Assembly (NCBI GenBank): GCA_017477435.1
Contig: JAFUVV010000055.1
Location: 1-47,364, forward strand
From: Prevotella sp.
GTDB lineage: Bacteria; Bacteroidota; Bacteroidia; Bacteroidales; Bacteroidaceae
Direction of reading: 5' to 3'
DNA length: 47,364 bases
Both the position numbers and the translations under genes were made by a program. The notes under the pieces were generated by a model. The model was not told the origin of the DNA. It saw only the letters and a program-made list of their open reading frames with translations, and searched no databases. This document shows positions 44,825 through 47,364 of the stretch, one piece after another (positions within the stretch are counted from its first letter, which is position 1; every line of letters begins with the position of its first letter).

Positions 44825-44956
44825 AGTACATGGGCCTTGTACTGCGAGTACATGGGCTTTGTACTACAAGTACATGGGCCTTGTACTGCGAGTACATGGG
44901 CTTTGTACTACAAGTACATGGGCTTTGTACTGCGAGTACAAAAGCCATGTACTGCT
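44825..44956. repeat. Six-unit 22-bp hairpin array (AGTACA/TGTACT family)
   Basis: Units start at 44825, 44847, 44869, 44891, 44913 and 44935. The loops are TGGGCCT/TGGGCTT in units 1-5 and the inverted AAAGCCA in the last; spacers alternate GCG and ACA. It lies in the 340-bp gap after the YqaA gene. Beyond it, GCGTTTG (about 44973) and CAAACGC (about 44992) form a small inverted repeat; the rest is leader of the next gene. Confidence 0.92.
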
Positions 44957-45030
44957 GCAGAAAAACTGCGGCGTTTGCTAAATAATATTAACAAACGCAG
45001 GCCGTTGATGGCAGTTGAGGCTTTTTTTGC

Positions 45031-45038
45031 TACCTTTG
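45031..45038 (+). promoter_or_regulatory. -7 box of the DUF2723 gene
   Basis: TACCTTTG after a T-rich stretch, 43 bp before the start codon. Confidence 0.7.
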
Positions 45039-45080
45039 TAGATTGAAACATCAATGAACATAAAACAAGAAAACAAATAA

Positions 45081-47364
45081 ATGAGACAGTACAAGATTGT
45101 GAACAATGTGCTGGGATGGGCCACGTTTCTCATCGCTGCCGTTGTCTATTGCCTGACCATCGAGCCGACAGCCTCTTTCTGGGACTGCCCGGAGTTTATT
45201 TCCACTGGTTACAAACTTGAAGTCGGCCACCCGCCCGGCGCACCTTTCTTCATGCTCACGGCCAACCTTTTCACGCAGTTCGTGAGCGATCCGTCGCAGG
45301 TAGCCCGCATGGTGAACACGATGAGCGCTCTCCTGTCGGCAACGACGATTCTGTTCCTTTTCTGGACAATCACCCACCTCGTGCGCAAGCTCATCCTGAA
45401 GAGCTGGGACGACATGACGCCGGCGAAGCTCATCGCCATCGAAGCATCGGGACTCGTCGGGGCGCTCATCTATGCCTTCAGCGACACGTTCTGGTTCTCG
45501 GCAGTGGAAGGAGAGGTGTATGCCTATTCGTCGGCGTTCACGGCAATAGTGTTCTGGCTCATCCTTAAATGGGAAGACCATGCCGACGAACCCCACAGCG
45601 ACCGCTGGCTGGTGCTCATCATGTATATGACGGGCCTCTCCATCGGCGTCCACCTGCTCAACCTGCTGTGCATCCCCGCCATCGTGCTCGTCTACGTCTA
45701 CCGCCGCTATCCTCAGGTGGAGCTGCGCGGATCGATAGTAGCGCTGATCGTTTCGTTTGTGCTCATCGCCGCAGTGCTCTACGGTGTGGTGCCAGGCATC
45801 ATCACCGTGGGAGGATGGTTCGAACTGTTCTTCGTGAATACGCTCCACATGCCGTTCAACACGGGACTCGTAGTATATATCCTCCTGCTCGTGGCATCCG
45901 TCATCTGGGCTATCTACGAGACCTACAACCAGCGGTCGACACAGCGTGAGAACATCGCCTTCATACTGGCTTTCGCCATGCTCGGAGTGCCGTTCTACGG
46001 CTACGGATGGAGCGCGTTCGTCATCGGAGTGATCGTCCTGGCAATAATCTGGCTGCTGCTGAGCGGGAAACTGAGCCTCGGAAAGAAGCAGGCCGTGCTC
46101 GTCACTTCGCGACTGAAGAACACGGTGTTGCTCTGCATGCTCATGCTCATGATAGGCTATTCGTCATATGCCCTCATCGTCATACGCTCGGCCGCCAACC
46201 CGCCAATGGACCAGAACTCGCCGGAAGACATCTTCACACTGGGCAACTACCTCAGCCGCGACCAATACGGCGACCGACCACTCCTATACGGACAGCAGTT
46301 CGGATCGGAGGTGGCCCTCGACGTGAAAGGCAACACATGCATCCCGAAGACAAAGAAGGGCATGCCCATCTATCAGCGTAAGGAAAAGAAGACAGCCGAC
46401 GAGCGCGACTCATACTTCGTGGTGAGCACAAAAGACCGCTACCTCTATGCGCAGAACATGCTCTTCCCGCGCATGTACAGCCGTGCCAAAGAGCACGTGG
46501 CAGCCTACGAAGACTGGCTCGGAGGAATAGAGGGAAACCTCGTGCCATTCGACAGATGCGGCGAACAGGTGACCGTCAAAATGCCCACAATGATTGAAAA
46601 CCTGAGGTTCTTCTTCTCTTATCAGTGCAACTTCATGTACTGGCGCTACTTCATGTGGAACTTCGTGGGCCGACAGAACGATATCCAGGGCAACGGCGAA
46701 CTGGAGCACGGCAACTGGATAAGCGGCATCAAGCCTCTCGACAACATGCGGCTGGGCAACCAAGACCAGCTGCCCGACGAGCTGAAACAGAACAAGGGGC
46801 ACAACGTATACTATGCCCTTCCGCTCCTGCTCGGACTCATCGGACTCTTCTGGCAGGCAATGCGCGGACGACGAGGCATCCGACAGTTCTGGGTGGTGTT
46901 CTTCCTATTCTTCATGACAGGACTCGCCATCGTGATCTATCTCAACCAGACACCGTTGCAGCCACGCGAACGCGACTATGCCTACGCAGGATCATTCTAC
47001 GCCTTCGCCATCTGGTGCGGCATCGGCGTGGCGGCACTCATCGACATGGCAAAGAAGTATCTCCGCCTCAGCGGCACCGTCGCAGCAGCACTCATCGCTG
47101 CCGTCACACTGCTCGTGCCAGTGCAGATGGCCTCGCAGAACTGGGACGACCACGACCGCAGCGGACGATATGCCTGCCGCGACTTCGGACAGAACTACCT
47201 GATGACACTGCAAGACGAAGGAAACCCCATAATCTTCACCAACGGCGACAACGACACCTTCCCCCTCTGGTACAACCAAGACGTGGAAGGAGTGCGCACC
47301 GACGCACGCGTATGCAACCTATCCTATCTGCAGACCGACTGGTACATTGACCAGATGCTGCGGC
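45081..47364 (+). CDS. DUF2723-family membrane protein, glycosyltransferase-like (3' end outside window)
   Basis: The frame from ATG 45081 stays open to the window end (761 codons seen), so the gene is cut. It begins MRQYKIVNNVLGWATF and then carries the DUF2723 signature TIEPTASFWDCPEFI and GYKLEVGHPPGAP. Many helices follow (about 70-370), then a soluble segment with NYLSRDQYGDRPL, two further helices (about 575-640), LQPRERDYAYAGSFYAF, and the start of a periplasmic domain with ITNGDNDTFPLWY-like IFTNGDNDTFPLWY. The family resembles protein O-mannosyltransferases (GT-C fold); Bacteroidota use O-glycosylation of exported proteins, so a protein O-glycosylation role is a reasonable inference but unproven. 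Confidence 0.9.
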   Translation, partial: MRQYKIVNNVLGWATFLIAAVVYCLTIEPTASFWDCPEFISTGYKLEVGHPPGAPFFMLTANLFTQFVSDPSQVARMVNTMSALLSATTILFLFWTITHLVRKLILKSWDDMTPAKLIAIEASGLVGALIYAFSDTFWFSAVEGEVYAYSSAFTAIVFWLILKWEDHADEPHSDRWLVLIMYMTGLSIGVHLLNLLCIPAIVLVYVYRRYPQVELRGSIVALIVSFVLIAAVLYGVVPGIITVGGWFELFFVNTLHMPFNTGLVVYILLLVASVIWAIYETYNQRSTQRENIAFILAFAMLGVPFYGYGWSAFVIGVIVLAIIWLLLSGKLSLGKKQAVLVTSRLKNTVLLCMLMLMIGYSSYALIVIRSAANPPMDQNSPEDIFTLGNYLSRDQYGDRPLLYGQQFGSEVALDVKGNTCIPKTKKGMPIYQRKEKKTADERDSYFVVSTKDRYLYAQNMLFPRMYSRAKEHVAAYEDWLGGIEGNLVPFDRCGEQVTVKMPTMIENLRFFFSYQCNFMYWRYFMWNFVGRQNDIQGNGELEHGNWISGIKPLDNMRLGNQDQLPDELKQNKGHNVYYALPLLLGLIGLFWQAMRGRRGIRQFWVVFFLFFMTGLAIVIYLNQTPLQPRERDYAYAGSFYAFAIWCGIGVAALIDMAKKYLRLSGTVAAALIAAVTLLVPVQMASQNWDDHDRSGRYACRDFGQNYLMTLQDEGNPIIFTNGDNDTFPLWYNQDVEGVRTDARVCNLSYLQTDWYIDQMLR

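Noticed and set aside
12188-44956. CRISPR arrays, suggested by the evenly spaced repeats
   Set aside because: The 22-bp units are contiguous, with only 1-3 nt between the palindromes, so there are no unique spacers; no cas genes are present.
44960-45005. A terminator or riboswitch at the GCGTTTG/CAAACGC inverted repeat
   Set aside because: The arms are short (7 bp), the loop is A/T-rich and no T run follows directly; not enough for a call.

Overview
This 47 kb window is chromosomal DNA of a Bacteroidota bacterium, most likely Bacteroidales and probably Prevotellaceae. The evidence is a set of promoters of the Bacteroidetes type (TTTG at -33, TAnnTTTG at -7), a serine palmitoyltransferase for sphingolipids, a GldB-like lipoprotein, a candidate type IX-secreted GH127 glycosidase, DPP-IV type S9 peptidases, and DUF2723 and DUF6528 type proteins. 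Most genes are housekeeping. I see no phage, insertion sequence, CRISPR array or toxin-antitoxin locus.

Layout. 1-2.7 kb: 3' part of secA, then an ABC ATPase gene broken by an in-frame TAG. 2.7-5.6 kb: minus-strand operon nth - DUF2461 - comEC. 5.6-6.1 kb: a compound 22-bp-period repeat array. 6.1-10.3 kb: a large GH127-type glycosidase, then an OmpH/Skp-like lipoprotein with a 62-residue membrane protein upstream of it. 10.6-17.3 kb: pepD, a beta-propeller-like DUF6528 protein, tRNA-Pro(UGG), serine palmitoyltransferase with a divergent diacylglycerol-kinase-like gene, a flavodoxin-fold protein and trmN6. 17.8-22.6 kb: lon - tgt - lptG operon. 22.7-28.9 kb: a DEAD-box helicase, a PurF paralogue without the N-terminal cysteine, DPP-IV, and a divergent radical SAM gene. 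29.1-32.6 kb: GldB-like lipoprotein, GT2 glycosyltransferase, mtaB. 33.0-37.1 kb: an acidic Ala/Glu-rich lipoprotein, a GH43-like enzyme and a beta-helix (GH141-like) protein. 37.2-44.7 kb: cysE, THUMP/RlmL-like methyltransferase, second S9 peptidase, purD, a membrane protein, YqaA/DedA. 45.1 kb to the end: a DUF2723 membrane protein cut by the window edge.

The most unusual content is between genes. Five intergenic gaps carry tandem arrays of a 22-bp unit made of 6-nt inverted arms (AGTACA / TGTACT) around a 7-nt loop with a GGGC or GCCC core, plus a 3-nt spacer. Four arrays have exactly four units and one has six. At least one further array (5.7-5.9 kb) has unrelated but still mutually complementary 7-nt arms, the same kind of GGG loop and the same 22-bp period. 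A third (34.8 kb) repeats GGGCCC at 21-22 bp. Loop and period are therefore kept while the arms change, as expected of a structured RNA or DNA element family.

Two other repeat phenomena stand out. A roughly 150-bp module holding two copies of a promoter-like segment occurs upstream of both lon and the ompH-like gene. A palindromic CTCCCC/GGGGAG element lies inside two coding frames, in a different reading frame in each. Functional assignments rest on motif recognition only; no database search was possible.
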